Shown here in pieces: positions 1 through 8,734 of a stretch of 64,000 nt of DNA; the first letter of the stretch is position 1, and each line of letters opens with the position of its first letter. Below the pieces are notes generated by a model. It searched no databases, had not been told where the DNA came from, and saw only the letters and a list, made by a program, of their open reading frames with translations. The stretch lies in assembly GCF_000271305.1 (NCBI RefSeq), contig NZ_AKGD01000001.1, forward strand, positions 558,001 through 622,000, in the 5' to 3' direction. Both the position numbers and the translations under genes were made by a program. The stretch comes from Hydrocarboniphaga effusa AP103 (GTDB lineage Bacteria; Pseudomonadota; Gammaproteobacteria; Nevskiales; Nevskiaceae).

Positions 1-1229
1 ATCACCTGCCGCGTGAGTCCATCGTCCATGCGCCGGCATCGGCGTGCCCCGACTGCGGCGGCGCGCTGCGGCCGATCGGCGAAGATGTTTCGGAAATGCT
101 CGATTACGTGCCGGCGCACTGGAAAGTGATTCAGCACGTGCGCCCCAAGTGCGCCTGTGATGCCTGCTCGCGCATCGTCCAGGCCTCGGCACCTTCACGG
201 CCGATCGCCCGTGGCCTGGCCGGCGCTGGCCTGCTGGCGCATGTGCTGGTCAGCAAGTACGGCGACTCCCTGCCGCTGTATCGGCAAAGCGAGATTTACG
301 CCCGTGAAGGTGTCGAGATCGAGCGCTCGACGCTGGCCGAATGGGTCGGCGGCAGCGCGGCGCTACTCGCCCCGCTGGTCGAACGCATTGCCGCGCACGT
401 GATGAGCGCGACCAAGATTCATGCGGACGACACGCCGGTGCCAGTGCTCGCGCCAGGCAATGGGAAAACCAAGACCGGACGGCTGTGGACTTACGTGCGC
501 GACGATCGCCCGGCTGGCAGCCAGACTCCCGCAGCGGTGCTCTTCCGCTACACGCCCGATCGCAAGGGCGAGCATCCGAAGCGGCACCTGAGCCGTTTTG
601 AAGGCACGCTGCAGGCCGATGGTTACGCCGGTTTTCATCACCTCTACGGCGGCGGCAAGATCCAGGAAGCCGCCTGCTGGGCGCACGTGCGAAGAAAATT
701 CTTCGACATCCACCAGGCCAATGCCTCGCCCATCGCCAAGCAAGCCCTCGATCGCATCGGCGCTTTGTATGTCGTCGAGCAAGACATTCGCGGTAAACCA
801 GCACAAGAGCGAAAAGCACAACGGCAATCGCGCGCCGGACCACTGCTGCAAGAACTGAAGGGCTGGTTCGATCAAACCGTCGGCACGCTCTCGACGAAAT
901 CCGAACTCGCCAAGGCGATTCGCTACGCCACCTCACGCTGGCCGGCGCTGACGCGCTATCGCGACGACGGGAATCTGGAAATCGACAACAACGCAGCGGA
1001 GCGATCCCTGCGCGTCGTCGCGCTCGGGCGCAAGAATTTTCTCTTCTGCGGCTCCGATGCCGGCGGCGTGCGTGCCGCTGCGATCTACAGCCTGATCGGC
1101 ACGGCCAAGCTCAACGGACTCAACCCCGAAGCCTATCTGCGGCATGTGCTCGATCGCATCGCAGATCATTCCATCAACAAGCTTGATGAGCTGCTGCCCT
1201 GGAATGTCGCCGCTCAGCTCCCGCTATAG
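1..1229 (+). CDS. tnpC: IS66 family transposase TnpC, 5'-truncated by the window edge
   Basis: This is the DDE transposase that moves IS66 elements. The frame is open from base 3, so the start lies outside the window and about 408 residues are visible. Near the left edge is the zinc-finger region, with CPDC at about nt 45-56 followed by [15 protein letters not shown] and a second Cys cluster (KCACDAC). The catalytic core follows: HADDTPV gives the first Asp (about nt 426-431), LQADGYAGF the second, and [11 protein letters not shown] the Glu (about nt 999). The C-terminal tail ELLPWNV is the usual family ending. No frameshift or internal stop is seen, so the enzyme may be intact. The stop is TAG at 1227-1229. 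Confidence 0.95.
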   Translation, partial: HLPRESIVHAPASACPDCGGALRPIGEDVSEMLDYVPAHWKVIQHVRPKCACDACSRIVQASAPSRPIARGLAGAGLLAHVLVSKYGDSLPLYRQSEIYAREGVEIERSTLAEWVGGSAALLAPLVERIAAHVMSATKIHADDTPVPVLAPGNGKTKTGRLWTYVRDDRPAGSQTPAAVLFRYTPDRKGEHPKRHLSRFEGTLQADGYAGFHHLYGGGKIQEAACWAHVRRKFFDIHQANASPIAKQALDRIGALYVVEQDIRGKPAQERKAQRQSRAGPLLQELKGWFDQTVGTLSTKSELAKAIRYATSRWPALTRYRDDGNLEIDNNAAERSLRVVALGRKNFLFCGSDAGGVRAAAIYSLIGTAKLNGLNPEAYLRHVLDRIADHSINKLDELLPWNVAAQLPL

Positions 1230-1870
1230 GTAGTCTCTGGACGCTTACGCAATTTCTCGGCCTCGGCGGCGTATTTGTTGACCATGATCGCGTCAAGTTT
1301 GCGGATGGTGTCGGCGATGTCGTCCAGGAGCTGGCTGATGCGCATGGTGTTTTCGACGCCTTCCTGGTTTTCGCCTTGGTTGGTTCGGCTGGCGGTGCGG
1401 ATGGCGTCGGCGCGCTGGCCGAGCTTGTCGATGAAATCGAGTGGCAGTTCGTAGGCGGCGAAGCGGGCGCGCAGGGTGAGCTTGGTTTGCTGGGTCTGGG
1501 CGCTGTCGCCGGGCTGGTCCTGCAGCTGCGCGCGCAGGGTGTCCACATGTGTGAGCAATACAGTTTCGCCGTTCTTGTCGGGCATCCGGTACGGCATGGC
1601 AAAGCTGGCGTCGTCGGCATCGAGGCCGATGGCGCGCGCGGTGCGGGCGATCTTTCGGCAGTCGGCTTCGAGTTTCTTGAGCAGCGGTTGCTTGTCGATG
1701 CGGGCCGGCTTTTGATCGGCCATGACGATGATGAGCTTGGCCAACTGCGCGGTGATCGTCGCAAACAGTTCGGCTGCTTTGCTCGTCTGCGGAAAATCCG
1801 CAGTGCGCTCCTGGCCGAAGGTGCGTACTGCCGTGGCTCGCTGGTAGCGAAGCTCGTCGCGCTTGTTCAT
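1214..1870 (-). pseudogene. Unrecognised helical protein, 3' end removed by the IS66 insertion
   Basis: I do not recognise this protein. It starts MNKRDELRYQRATAVRTF, with GAGG five bases before the ATG at 1870; the frame is open further upstream to 1984, but this start has the better ribosome site. It is rich in Ala, Leu, Lys, Asp and Arg and looks all-helical, with no signal peptide or membrane segment. The native frame runs to EKLR at 1249. The last ten residues ([10 protein letters not shown]) and the stop at 1214 are encoded by the IS66 terminus, so the original C-terminus is lost and the true length is unknown. Because the new tail is short, a stable truncated product is possible. Confidence 0.6.
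1230..1248. repeat. Right terminal inverted repeat of the IS66 element
   Basis: The sequence reads inward on the minus strand as GTAAGCGTCCAGAGACTAC. The GTAAGCG start fits IS66-type termini. Its edge coincides with the point where the interrupted leftward gene loses its own reading frame. Confidence 0.7.
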
Positions 1871-2216
1871 GCGGTCCTCAAGTTTGGCCGCCACTCGGCG
1901 GGTACGCGGACGATGCAATGATGGCTTTCGCGTATCAGTGAAGCACGTCACGTTTACTGCGATGCGTGCTTTGGATGAAGACAAGATGTGATGGAGTTGC
2001 GGCTACTGCGAGGCGATCCAACACAATCCGGCAACGAATGACGGCGCTTTGCTCGCAGTAGCACTTCGTTTCAGGCGATCGAAAGTCGTCTGCCTTGGCG
2101 GGCAATCGGTCTTGGGGCGCGCGCTATGTGGGTCGGGGGCTGCTCACACTGTACCTGGATGAGGCGGTAACGCCGTTGGAGCGGCTCGCATTGCGCCTGA
2201 CGTGATCGACATCAGG

Positions 2217-2377
2217 TCTGGATGAACTCTCAGATCGTCTGGATTGGTCGGAACTTTGTTTTAAGCATTCGACATAGCATCTGAAACGATTGGAACTGAA
2301 TCTGGAACGGCTCTCAGGTCGCCTGGATCGGTTGGAGCTAGGTTGTGATCGTTCGGCATCGAGTTTGGGACGGCTGG
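2217..2377. repeat. Degenerate 84-bp direct repeat in a gene-free stretch
   Basis: The stretch 1871-2635 holds no convincing gene. Within it, 2217-2293 and 2301-2377 align without gaps at about two thirds identity, a period of 84 bp or 28 codons. In one rightward frame both copies read as leucine-rich heptad-like text (LDELSDRLDWSEL and LERLSGRLDRLEL), and PLERLALRLT just upstream looks like a further fragment. A TAG at 2275 and a TGA at about 2203 break this frame, and there is no clear start. It looks like the remnant of a coiled-coil repeat gene or a decayed DNA repeat. Nothing recognisable is seen between 1985 and 2150. Confidence 0.5.
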
Positions 2378-2476
2378 TGGGGCGTTGCGGAGGATCGGCT
2401 GCGGGTGGACGGAAGCTGGTGGCTTGGTTTGCTGGTTGCGATACCGTCAGTGCTCTCTCACCCGGCGCTGTGCGCC

Positions 2477-2502
2477 ACCCTCCCCCGCACGCGGGAGAGG
2501 GT
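2477..2502. repeat. Intergenic palindrome of the CTCTCCCGC type
   Basis: ACCCTCCCCCGC and GCGGGAGAGGGT pair in 11 of 12 positions around an AC loop. The same kind of C/T-rich palindrome recurs at 13437-13570 and 18256-18365, always between genes. It resembles the dispersed intergenic palindromes common in high-GC proteobacteria. Confidence 0.6.
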
Positions 2503-2635
2503 TAAACGACGGCGGCGCCGTCAAGCATCATGAGAACCGAGGCCTCCCCACAAGACTCCGGAAAACACGGCGCCGCCCCAGCACCCTCCCCCGGCTGCGC
2601 TATGCTTTCCGCACATTTGCCACATAGCCGCTGCC

Positions 2636-3289
2636 ATGTCCGCGTTGAAGTGCGAAATCATTCCCGTCACTGCCTTCCAGCAGAACTGCTCGCTGGTCTG
2701 GGATCCGACGACGATGCGCGGGGCGCTCGTCGATGCGGGCGGTGACATTGCGCAGCTGCTCGAGCGTGTGAAGCATCACGGCGTGACGCTCGAAAAGCTG
2801 CTCGTCACGCACGGGCATCTCGATCATGCGGGCGCGGTGGCCGATCTGGCCGAGCAACTGTCGCTGCCGATCGAAGGGCCGCACCGCGACGATGAGTTCT
2901 GGATCGAAGGCATGCCCGAGGCCGGGCGCCGCTACGGCTTTCCGCCGCTGCGCAGCTTTACGCCGGACCGCTGGCTCTCCGATGGCGACACCGTGACCAT
3001 CGGCACGATGACGCTCGACGTCCTCCACTGCCCGGGCCACACGCCGGGACACGTGGTGTTCTATCACGCGCCGTCGAAGGCGGCTTTCGTCGGCGACGTG
3101 CTGTTCGAAGGCTCGATCGGGCGCACCGACTTTCCGCGCGGCAATCACGACGACCTGATCCGCTCGATCCGCAGCAAGCTGTTCCCGCTCGGAGACGACA
3201 TCACCTTCGTGCCGGGCCACGGCCCGCTGTCGACCTTCGGACGCGAACGCCAGAGCAACCCCTACGTGAGCGATCGCGTCGCCCGCTGA
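2636..3289 (+). CDS. gloC: MBL-fold hydrolase, YcbL/GloC-type glyoxalase II
   Basis: This 217-residue protein belongs to the metallo-beta-lactamase fold group. It most likely hydrolyses S-lactoylglutathione or a related thioester in the cytoplasm. The metal motif THGHLDHAG supplies His59, His61, Asp63 and His64. HCPGHTPGH supplies His135, Asp154 lies in FVGDVLF, and His195 in FVPGHG. The short length, without the C-terminal helical domain of GloB, fits the YcbL/GloC branch. A TATGCT hexamer at 2601-2606 could be the -10 element. The stop overlaps the next start (TGATG), so the three genes up to 5269 probably form one operon. Confidence 0.85.
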   Translation: MSALKCEIIPVTAFQQNCSLVWDPTTMRGALVDAGGDIAQLLERVKHHGVTLEKLLVTHGHLDHAGAVADLAEQLSLPIEGPHRDDEFWIEGMPEAGRRYGFPPLRSFTPDRWLSDGDTVTIGTMTLDVLHCPGHTPGHVVFYHAPSKAAFVGDVLFEGSIGRTDFPRGNHDDLIRSIRSKLFPLGDDITFVPGHGPLSTFGRERQSNPYVSDRVAR

Positions 3290-4071
3290 TGCCGTCACCT
3301 GCCGCGTTGCGCATCGCGCTGATCTCGGACATTCACGGCAACCTGCCGGCGCTCGAAGCGGTGCTCGCCGACCTCGACCGGCGCGAGGTCGATCGACTCT
3401 TCAACCTCGGCGACATCTGCTACGGCCCGCTGTGGCCGCGCGAAACCTGGCAGCGCTTGCAGGCGCTGGCCCTGCCGACGCTGACGATTCAAGGCAACCA
3501 GGATCGCGACCTCTACGATCACGATCCCGGCCTGCTGCCCACGCATCCGACGCTGCGCTACGACGTCGAGGCGCTCGGCGCAGCCGGGCTCGCGTGGCTG
3601 CGTGGCCTGCCGAAGACGCTGAGCGTCGATGAGATCTACGCCTGCCACGGCACGCCGGACAGTGATCTGGTCTACCTGCTCGAAGACGTCGGCAGCGGCG
3701 ATGCGCAGCTGCGTTCGGAGCCCGAGTTGCGGCAGCTGCTGCCCGCGCGCAGCGAGGCTGTGATCGTCTGCGGGCACACGCATACGCCGCGCAGCCTGAG
3801 GCTCGCCGACGGCCCGCTGGTCGTGAACCCGGGCAGTGTCGGCCTGCCGGCCTACGACGACCTGCTGCCGGTTCCGCACCGCATGCAGACGGGCTCGCCG
3901 GCCGCGCGCTATGCGCTGATCGAACGCGACGAACACGGCCGCTGGAGTGCCGAGTTGCTCAGCATTGACTACGACTTCGAATCCGCCGCGCGACAGGCCG
4001 AACGCAACGGGCGAGCGGACTGGGCCGGCTGGCTGCGCAGCGGGCTGGCCGACGTTCCGACAGCCGCCTGA
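3289..4071 (+). CDS. Calcineurin-like metallophosphoesterase (YfcE/MJ0936-like)
   Basis: This 260-residue cytoplasmic protein has the full motif set of the small metallophosphoesterases: SDIHGN (Asp14, His16), GDICYGP (Asp42), GNQD (Asn70) and GHTHTPR near the C-terminal third, followed by the NPGSVGLP motif of the YfcE/MJ0936 group. Members hydrolyse phosphodiesters with two bound metals, but the natural substrate is usually unknown and cannot be read here. The ATG at 3289 overlaps the gloC stop by one base, which indicates translational coupling. Confidence 0.85.
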   Translation: MPSPAALRIALISDIHGNLPALEAVLADLDRREVDRLFNLGDICYGPLWPRETWQRLQALALPTLTIQGNQDRDLYDHDPGLLPTHPTLRYDVEALGAAGLAWLRGLPKTLSVDEIYACHGTPDSDLVYLLEDVGSGDAQLRSEPELRQLLPARSEAVIVCGHTHTPRSLRLADGPLVVNPGSVGLPAYDDLLPVPHRMQTGSPAARYALIERDEHGRWSAELLSIDYDFESAARQAERNGRADWAGWLRSGLADVPTAA

Positions 4072-4081
4072 TGAACCCCTA

Positions 4082-5269
4082 ATGGATGATTTCGACGTCG
4101 TGGTCATCGGCGGTGGCGCCGCCGGCCTGTTCTGCGCCGCGACTGCCGGTGCGCGCGGCCTGCGCGTGCTGGTGCTCGAACATGCGAACAAGGTCGGCAA
4201 GAAGATCCTCATGTCGGGCGGCGGGCGCTGCAATTTCACCAATCTCGACGTGCGGCCCGATCGCTATCTGTCGGCGAACCCGCACTTCTGCAAATCGGCG
4301 CTCGCACGCTACAAGCCGGAAGCCTTCATCGCGCTGGTCGACAAGCACGGCATCGCCTGGCACGAGAAGGAACTCGGGCAACTGTTCTGCGACGACTCGT
4401 CCAAGCTCATCGTGCGCATGCTGCTGGCCGAATGCGAAGCCGCGAACGTACGCATCGAAACCGAAACGCCGGTGCTGCGCGTGCAGCATCGCGACGGCGG
4501 CTTTGCGCTCAACACCAAGCTCGGCCCCGTGCGCTGCGCCCGGCTCGTCGTCGCTACCGGCGGGCTGTCGATTCCGTCGATGGGCGCGAGCGGCTTCGGC
4601 TTCGATCTCGCGCGCCAATTCGGGCACCGCATCAAACCGACGCGCGCCGGCCTGGTGCCGCTGACGCTGTCGGGCAAGCCGCTCGAGGCGCACCAGGATC
4701 TGTCGGGGCTTTCGCTGGCCGTCGAAGCGAGCTGCGGCAATGCGAGCTTCAACAACCAGATGCTGTTCACGCATCGCGGCTTGTCGGGGCCGGCGATGCT
4801 GCAGATCTCTTCGTACTGGGAGCCCGGCAAGCCGCTGCGAATCGATCTGCTGCCCGGCGACGATGCGCTCGCGTTGTTGCAGGCCGAGCGACGCGATCGT
4901 CCGAACATCGAGCTGCGCACGGCCTTGACGGCGCACCTGCCGAAGCGGCTCGCGCAGAAACTCGTCGAGACGCTGTTCCCCGCGTTCGACGGCAAGCCGC
5001 TGCGCCAGCTGCGCGAGGCGGATCTGGCGCAGATCGCCGCGCAGCTGTCGGACTGGCCGATCACGCCGAACGGCACCGAGGGCTATCGCACGGCCGAAGT
5101 CACGCTCGGCGGCGTCGATACCGACGAGCTGTCGTCGTCGACGATGGAATCGAAGCTGCAGCCGGGCCTGCACTTCATCGGCGAGGTCGTCGACGTGACC
5201 GGCTGGCTCGGCGGCTACAACTTCCAGTGGGCCTGGGCATCGGGCAAGGCCGCCGCGCAGGCCTTGTAA
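4082..5269 (+). CDS. HI0933/YhiN-family NAD(P)/FAD-dependent flavoprotein
   Basis: This 395-residue flavoprotein has an N-terminal dinucleotide-binding loop (VVIGGGAAGLFCA, residues 7-19) and the family signature GKKILMSGGGRCNFTN just after it. The C-terminal signature GEVVDVTGWLGGYNFQWAW includes the second FAD contact. The frame is open upstream, but only the ATG at 4082 places the Rossmann strand at the N-terminus, and it lies 10 bp after the phosphoesterase stop. The exact reaction of this widespread family is not established. It probably shares the transcript of the two genes before it. Confidence 0.85.
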   Translation: MDDFDVVVIGGGAAGLFCAATAGARGLRVLVLEHANKVGKKILMSGGGRCNFTNLDVRPDRYLSANPHFCKSALARYKPEAFIALVDKHGIAWHEKELGQLFCDDSSKLIVRMLLAECEAANVRIETETPVLRVQHRDGGFALNTKLGPVRCARLVVATGGLSIPSMGASGFGFDLARQFGHRIKPTRAGLVPLTLSGKPLEAHQDLSGLSLAVEASCGNASFNNQMLFTHRGLSGPAMLQISSYWEPGKPLRIDLLPGDDALALLQAERRDRPNIELRTALTAHLPKRLAQKLVETLFPAFDGKPLRQLREADLAQIAAQLSDWPITPNGTEGYRTAEVTLGGVDTDELSSSTMESKLQPGLHFIGEVVDVTGWLGGYNFQWAWASGKAAAQAL

Positions 5270-5338
5270 CGCCGAAACGCGATTGCGGCCGACGGCGTAG
5301 GATCGCCGCCAGGCTCCCCACCGCCCAAGCGCTAGCTC

Positions 5339-6787
5339 ATGAACCTCAAGCTCCGCCTGCTCGCATTCGGCTTCGCCCTGGCCTGCTCGCTGCAGGCTCA
5401 TGCGGCCTTGCAGCCCGATCTGTCCAGCCTCAACGCCGTGCCGCGCCACGCGGTCGCGCCCACCACGGTTGCCAAGGCGCTCGCGCAGGCTCCCGGCAAG
5501 AGCCAGCCGCTGCGCTTCGCGGTGCTCGCCGAGCTTCCGGTCGCGCTCGACGGCGGGCTCTGGGACCGCGCGCCCGACGACCGGGCCCGTTGGCGTTCGC
5601 GCGTGAGTTCGTCGGGCGCGCTGGCGATCGCATTGGAGTTTTCGCGCTTCGCCTTGCCGGCCGGCGCCGAGCTGTGGATCTACGACGCGCGGGGCGAGCT
5701 CGTGCAGGGCCCGTACTCGCAGCGCGACCAGACACCCGAGGGCAAGCTCTGGACCGCGCTGGTTCCGGGCGACGAGGCAGTGATCGAGCTGCGTGTTCCG
5801 GAGGCGCAGAAGTCCGCGGTGGGGCTGCAGCTCGGCAAGCTCAGCCACGCCTATCTCGACATCGGCAGGGCCGCCGTCGATGCGCCGGCCAAGTCGGGCT
5901 CCTGCAATGTCGATGCGATCTGCAGCGACGGCGACAACTGGCGCGACGAGATTCGCTCGGTGGCGCTGCTGAGCATCGGCAACGAGTACGTCTGCTCGGG
6001 CCAGCTCGTCAACAATGCGCGCCGGGATCGCAGCCCTCTGCTGCTGACCGCGAACCATTGCGAGATCGGGCAGGCCTATCCGGCCTCTTCGGTGGTCACT
6101 TACTGGAATTACCAGACCAGCACCTGCAACCGGGCGGTTCCCAACGGCAGCCTGAGCCAGTCCATCAGCGGCTCGACCTTGCTGGCCGGCGACGTCGGCA
6201 GCGACTTCACGCTCGTGCGCCTGAGCTCGACGCCGCCCGCCGCGTACAACGTCTATTACGCGGGCTGGGATGCCGGCAGCGCGGCGCCGCGCTCGGGCGT
6301 CGCCATCCACCATCCGGCCGGCGACGAGAAGCGCATCAGCACCTACACCTCGTCGGCGAGCGCGCAAACCGTCTGCATCGACGGCGAGGCCTGCACGCGG
6401 CGCGTGCGCGCCTGGCAGGTCGACTGGGCACGCGGAACCACCGAGCAGGGCTCATCGGGTGGCGGACTCTGGAACCAGGACCATCGGCTCGTCGGCGTGC
6501 TGTCGGGCGGCAATGCCTCGTGCGCCAACACGGGCGGCAGCGATTACTTCGCCCGCCTCAACGTGGCTTACCAGGCCAACAGCGCGAGCAGCGGCCAGCT
6601 CAAGGCCTGGCTCGATCCGGACAACAGCGGCATCACCAGCCTCGGCGGGCTCGACTCCCGGCAGGTCACCAGCGACGAGGACGGTGAAGGCAGCGGCGGC
6701 GGCAGCCTCGGCGGCGGCCTGCTTGCCGCGCTCGCGGCGCTGGGCCTGCTGCGCCGCCTCACTTCACGCCGTGCATGCCGCGCTTGA
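5339..6787 (+). CDS. Secreted trypsin-fold serine endopeptidase with GlyGly-CTERM tail
   Basis: The 482-residue precursor has a signal peptide (residues 1-22, ending LQAHA) and a propeptide-like region to about residue 185. The chymotrypsin-fold domain has His240 in LLTANHC, Asp289 in SDFTLV and Ser373 in GSSGGGLW. Paired cysteines and overall layout resemble lysyl endopeptidase (Achromobacter protease I), but specificity cannot be read. The C-terminus is acidic and Gly/Ser-rich, then GSGGGSLGGG (451-460), a short hydrophobic stretch and basic residues: a GlyGly-CTERM sorting signal. In known systems this marks type II secretion clients trimmed by rhombosortase. The last 29 bp overlap the convergent transporter gene. 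Confidence 0.85.
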   Translation: MNLKLRLLAFGFALACSLQAHAALQPDLSSLNAVPRHAVAPTTVAKALAQAPGKSQPLRFAVLAELPVALDGGLWDRAPDDRARWRSRVSSSGALAIALEFSRFALPAGAELWIYDARGELVQGPYSQRDQTPEGKLWTALVPGDEAVIELRVPEAQKSAVGLQLGKLSHAYLDIGRAAVDAPAKSGSCNVDAICSDGDNWRDEIRSVALLSIGNEYVCSGQLVNNARRDRSPLLLTANHCEIGQAYPASSVVTYWNYQTSTCNRAVPNGSLSQSISGSTLLAGDVGSDFTLVRLSSTPPAAYNVYYAGWDAGSAAPRSGVAIHHPAGDEKRISTYTSSASAQTVCIDGEACTRRVRAWQVDWARGTTEQGSSGGGLWNQDHRLVGVLSGGNASCANTGGSDYFARLNVAYQANSASSGQLKAWLDPDNSGITSLGGLDSRQVTSDEDGEGSGGGSLGGGLLAALAALGLLRRLTSRRACRA

Positions 6788-8516
6788 GCAGCGGCACGAG
6801 CAGCAGCGCGATGAGGCCGGTGGCCAGGCCGACGCCGATCATCTGGCCGAACAGCTCGCCGTATTTGGCCGAGGCCTCGGCGAAGTTCAGCGTCTCGCCT
6901 TCCGGAATCTGCAGCGAGGCGAGCTTGCTGAACTGCGCGGCGAGCACCTCGGAATACGCGGTCGCGAGCCAGAACGCGCCCATCATGAGCCCGACCACGC
7001 GGCCGACCGATAGCTGGGTGACGGCCGACATGCCGATCGGCAACAAGCAGATTTCGCCGATCTCCAGGATCAGGTAGGCCAGCACCAGCCACCAGACGCT
7101 CGCGAGCTCCCCGCTCGCGGCCGCGTTGGCGCCGATCAGCAGCGGCCAGAACGACAGCCCCGAGGCGATCAGCGCGAAAGCCATCTTGGCGGGCTTGCTC
7201 GGGTTGAGCTTGTGGCGATCGAGAAACGGCCACAGCCACGAAAACAGCGGCGCCAGCACGACCAGGAAAAACGCGCCGAGGAAGGTCAGCGAGCCGGCCG
7301 TCTGCGGCACCAGCACCACGTCGTGGGCGATGGCGACGACAATGCCCACGCAAAGTGCGACGACCATCGCCACCGCCGCCGGCTTGCGTCCGCGATCGCT
7401 GGCCTTGAGCGCGGCGATCATCAGCGGAGGGGACAGCACCATCGACCAGAACGCCCACGGCAGCCCGCTGTGTTCGCCGGGCTGGCCGAAGAAATTCTTC
7501 GTCGACAGGCGATCGGTGTAGGTGATCCAGGCGCCGTAGGTCTGCTCGTAGAGCGAGTAGAACAGCAGCACGCCGACGATCAGCGCCACCAGCGTGAGCA
7601 TCTGCAGGCGCTGCACGCGGTCGCAATGGCGCACCAGGAACCAGACGAACCAGGCCGCGAAGCCGGCCGCGATGAGGTGCATGGCCCCGTGCACGGTCCA
7701 GGTGCGCTGGATCAGCTGCCAGACCACCAGCACGCCGGCGATGCCGCCGAGGTAGATCGCGGCTTCGCGCGTGACCGGCCCCAGCTTCTCGCGCAGCAGC
7801 GCCGGGTTGGCCGGTTCTGCATGTCCAAGCAGATACTTCTGGCCCCAGAGAAACATCGCCAGGCCCGCGAGCATGCCGATGCCGGCCGCGCCGAAGCCGT
7901 ATTTCCAGCCGAAGGTTTCGCCCAGATAAGCGCAGATCAGGCTCGCGAACATCGCGCCGACGTTGATGCCGGCCGCGAACAGCGTGAAGCCGGAGTCGCG
8001 GCGCGGATCGTTCTCGGGGTAGAGCCGGCCGACGATGGTCGAGATGTTCGGCTTCAGAAAGCCCACGCCCATGATGATCAGCGCGAGCGAGAGATAGAAC
8101 ACCTGCAGGGCGAAATCGTCGCGCACGGTCACGCCGTCGACGACTTCGGCCGCGTGGCCCTCGTAGGCCATGCCGAGGTGGCCCAGGACGAGCAGGCTGC
8201 CGCCGAACACCACCGCCTTGCGCATGCCGAGCCAGCGGTCGGCCACCAGCCCGCCGATCACCGGCACCGCATAGACCAGGCCGCCGTAGGCGCCGAGCAG
8301 GTCGTAGCCGGCGTCGTCCCCGAACAAGTGGTACTTGAGCACGTAGAGCAGCAGCAGCGCCTTCATGCCGTAGAACGAGAAGCGCTCCCACATCTCGGTG
8401 AAGAAGCAGACGTAGAGTCCCTTCGGATGGCCGAGGAAGTCGCCGTTCGCCGGGCCTCGGGCCGGGTCTTCCGCCGTACGGCCGACCTGCGAAGGCGTAG
8501 TGTGAGGGCTGGGCAT
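6759..8516 (-). CDS. POT/PTR-family proton-dependent oligopeptide transporter
   Basis: This 585-residue inner-membrane protein imports di- and tripeptides with protons. The family motif is in the first helix (FFTEMWERFSFYGMK), and FLKPNISTIVGRLYP and the following DSGFTLFAAGINVGA segment are also characteristic. Around a dozen to fourteen hydrophobic segments span the rest. The start chosen is the ATG at 8516, shortly before the first helix; an upstream extension would be polar and improbable. It is divergent from the S9 peptidase gene with 218 bp between them. Both fit peptide utilisation and may share a control region. Confidence 0.9.
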   Translation of the reverse strand: MPSPHTTPSQVGRTAEDPARGPANGDFLGHPKGLYVCFFTEMWERFSFYGMKALLLLYVLKYHLFGDDAGYDLLGAYGGLVYAVPVIGGLVADRWLGMRKAVVFGGSLLVLGHLGMAYEGHAAEVVDGVTVRDDFALQVFYLSLALIIMGVGFLKPNISTIVGRLYPENDPRRDSGFTLFAAGINVGAMFASLICAYLGETFGWKYGFGAAGIGMLAGLAMFLWGQKYLLGHAEPANPALLREKLGPVTREAAIYLGGIAGVLVVWQLIQRTWTVHGAMHLIAAGFAAWFVWFLVRHCDRVQRLQMLTLVALIVGVLLFYSLYEQTYGAWITYTDRLSTKNFFGQPGEHSGLPWAFWSMVLSPPLMIAALKASDRGRKPAAVAMVVALCVGIVVAIAHDVVLVPQTAGSLTFLGAFFLVVLAPLFSWLWPFLDRHKLNPSKPAKMAFALIASGLSFWPLLIGANAAASGELASVWWLVLAYLILEIGEICLLPIGMSAVTQLSVGRVVGLMMGAFWLATAYSEVLAAQFSKLASLQIPEGETLNFAEASAKYGELFGQMIGVGLATGLIALLLVPLLKRGMHGVK

Positions 8517-8734
8517 GAGCTTGATTTGTCCCGTATTTGTCTCAGGGCGGGCGCCGGCCCGCGAGCTTCGATCTATTACGCCGGAGCGTGCCAAGGCTTG
8601 GCAAACTCCTTACCATCCCGTCTTTGGAAAACGACCGATTCCGAACGAGCTTCGGACCGACCCCATCGGGAATTTGCGCAAAGACCTCGCGAGCTCGCGA
8701 GCCCGTGCGGGATTCCCAGGCCCTGGAACCCACC

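Larger units (their letters stand above)
1..1248 (+). mobile_element. IS66-family insertion sequence, right end only
   Basis: The transposase gene described next lies here and stops 19 bp before a terminus. The inner strand of that terminus begins GTAAGCGTCC, the start typical of IS66-family ends. I place the outer end at 1248, because to its right the reading frame of an interrupted leftward gene begins. The left end, tnpA and tnpB lie outside the window. IS66 elements usually make an 8-bp target duplication. If so, the copy on this side is GCAATTTC at 1249-1256, which can only be confirmed by reading the left flank. Confidence 0.85.

Noticed and set aside
4079..6687. Very long open frames overlapping the flavoprotein and protease genes on both strands (for example 4079-6367 minus and 4432-6687 plus).
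   Set aside because: Arg/Ala/Gly-rich translations without domains, typical of open shadow frames in high-GC DNA; the real genes there have clear motifs.
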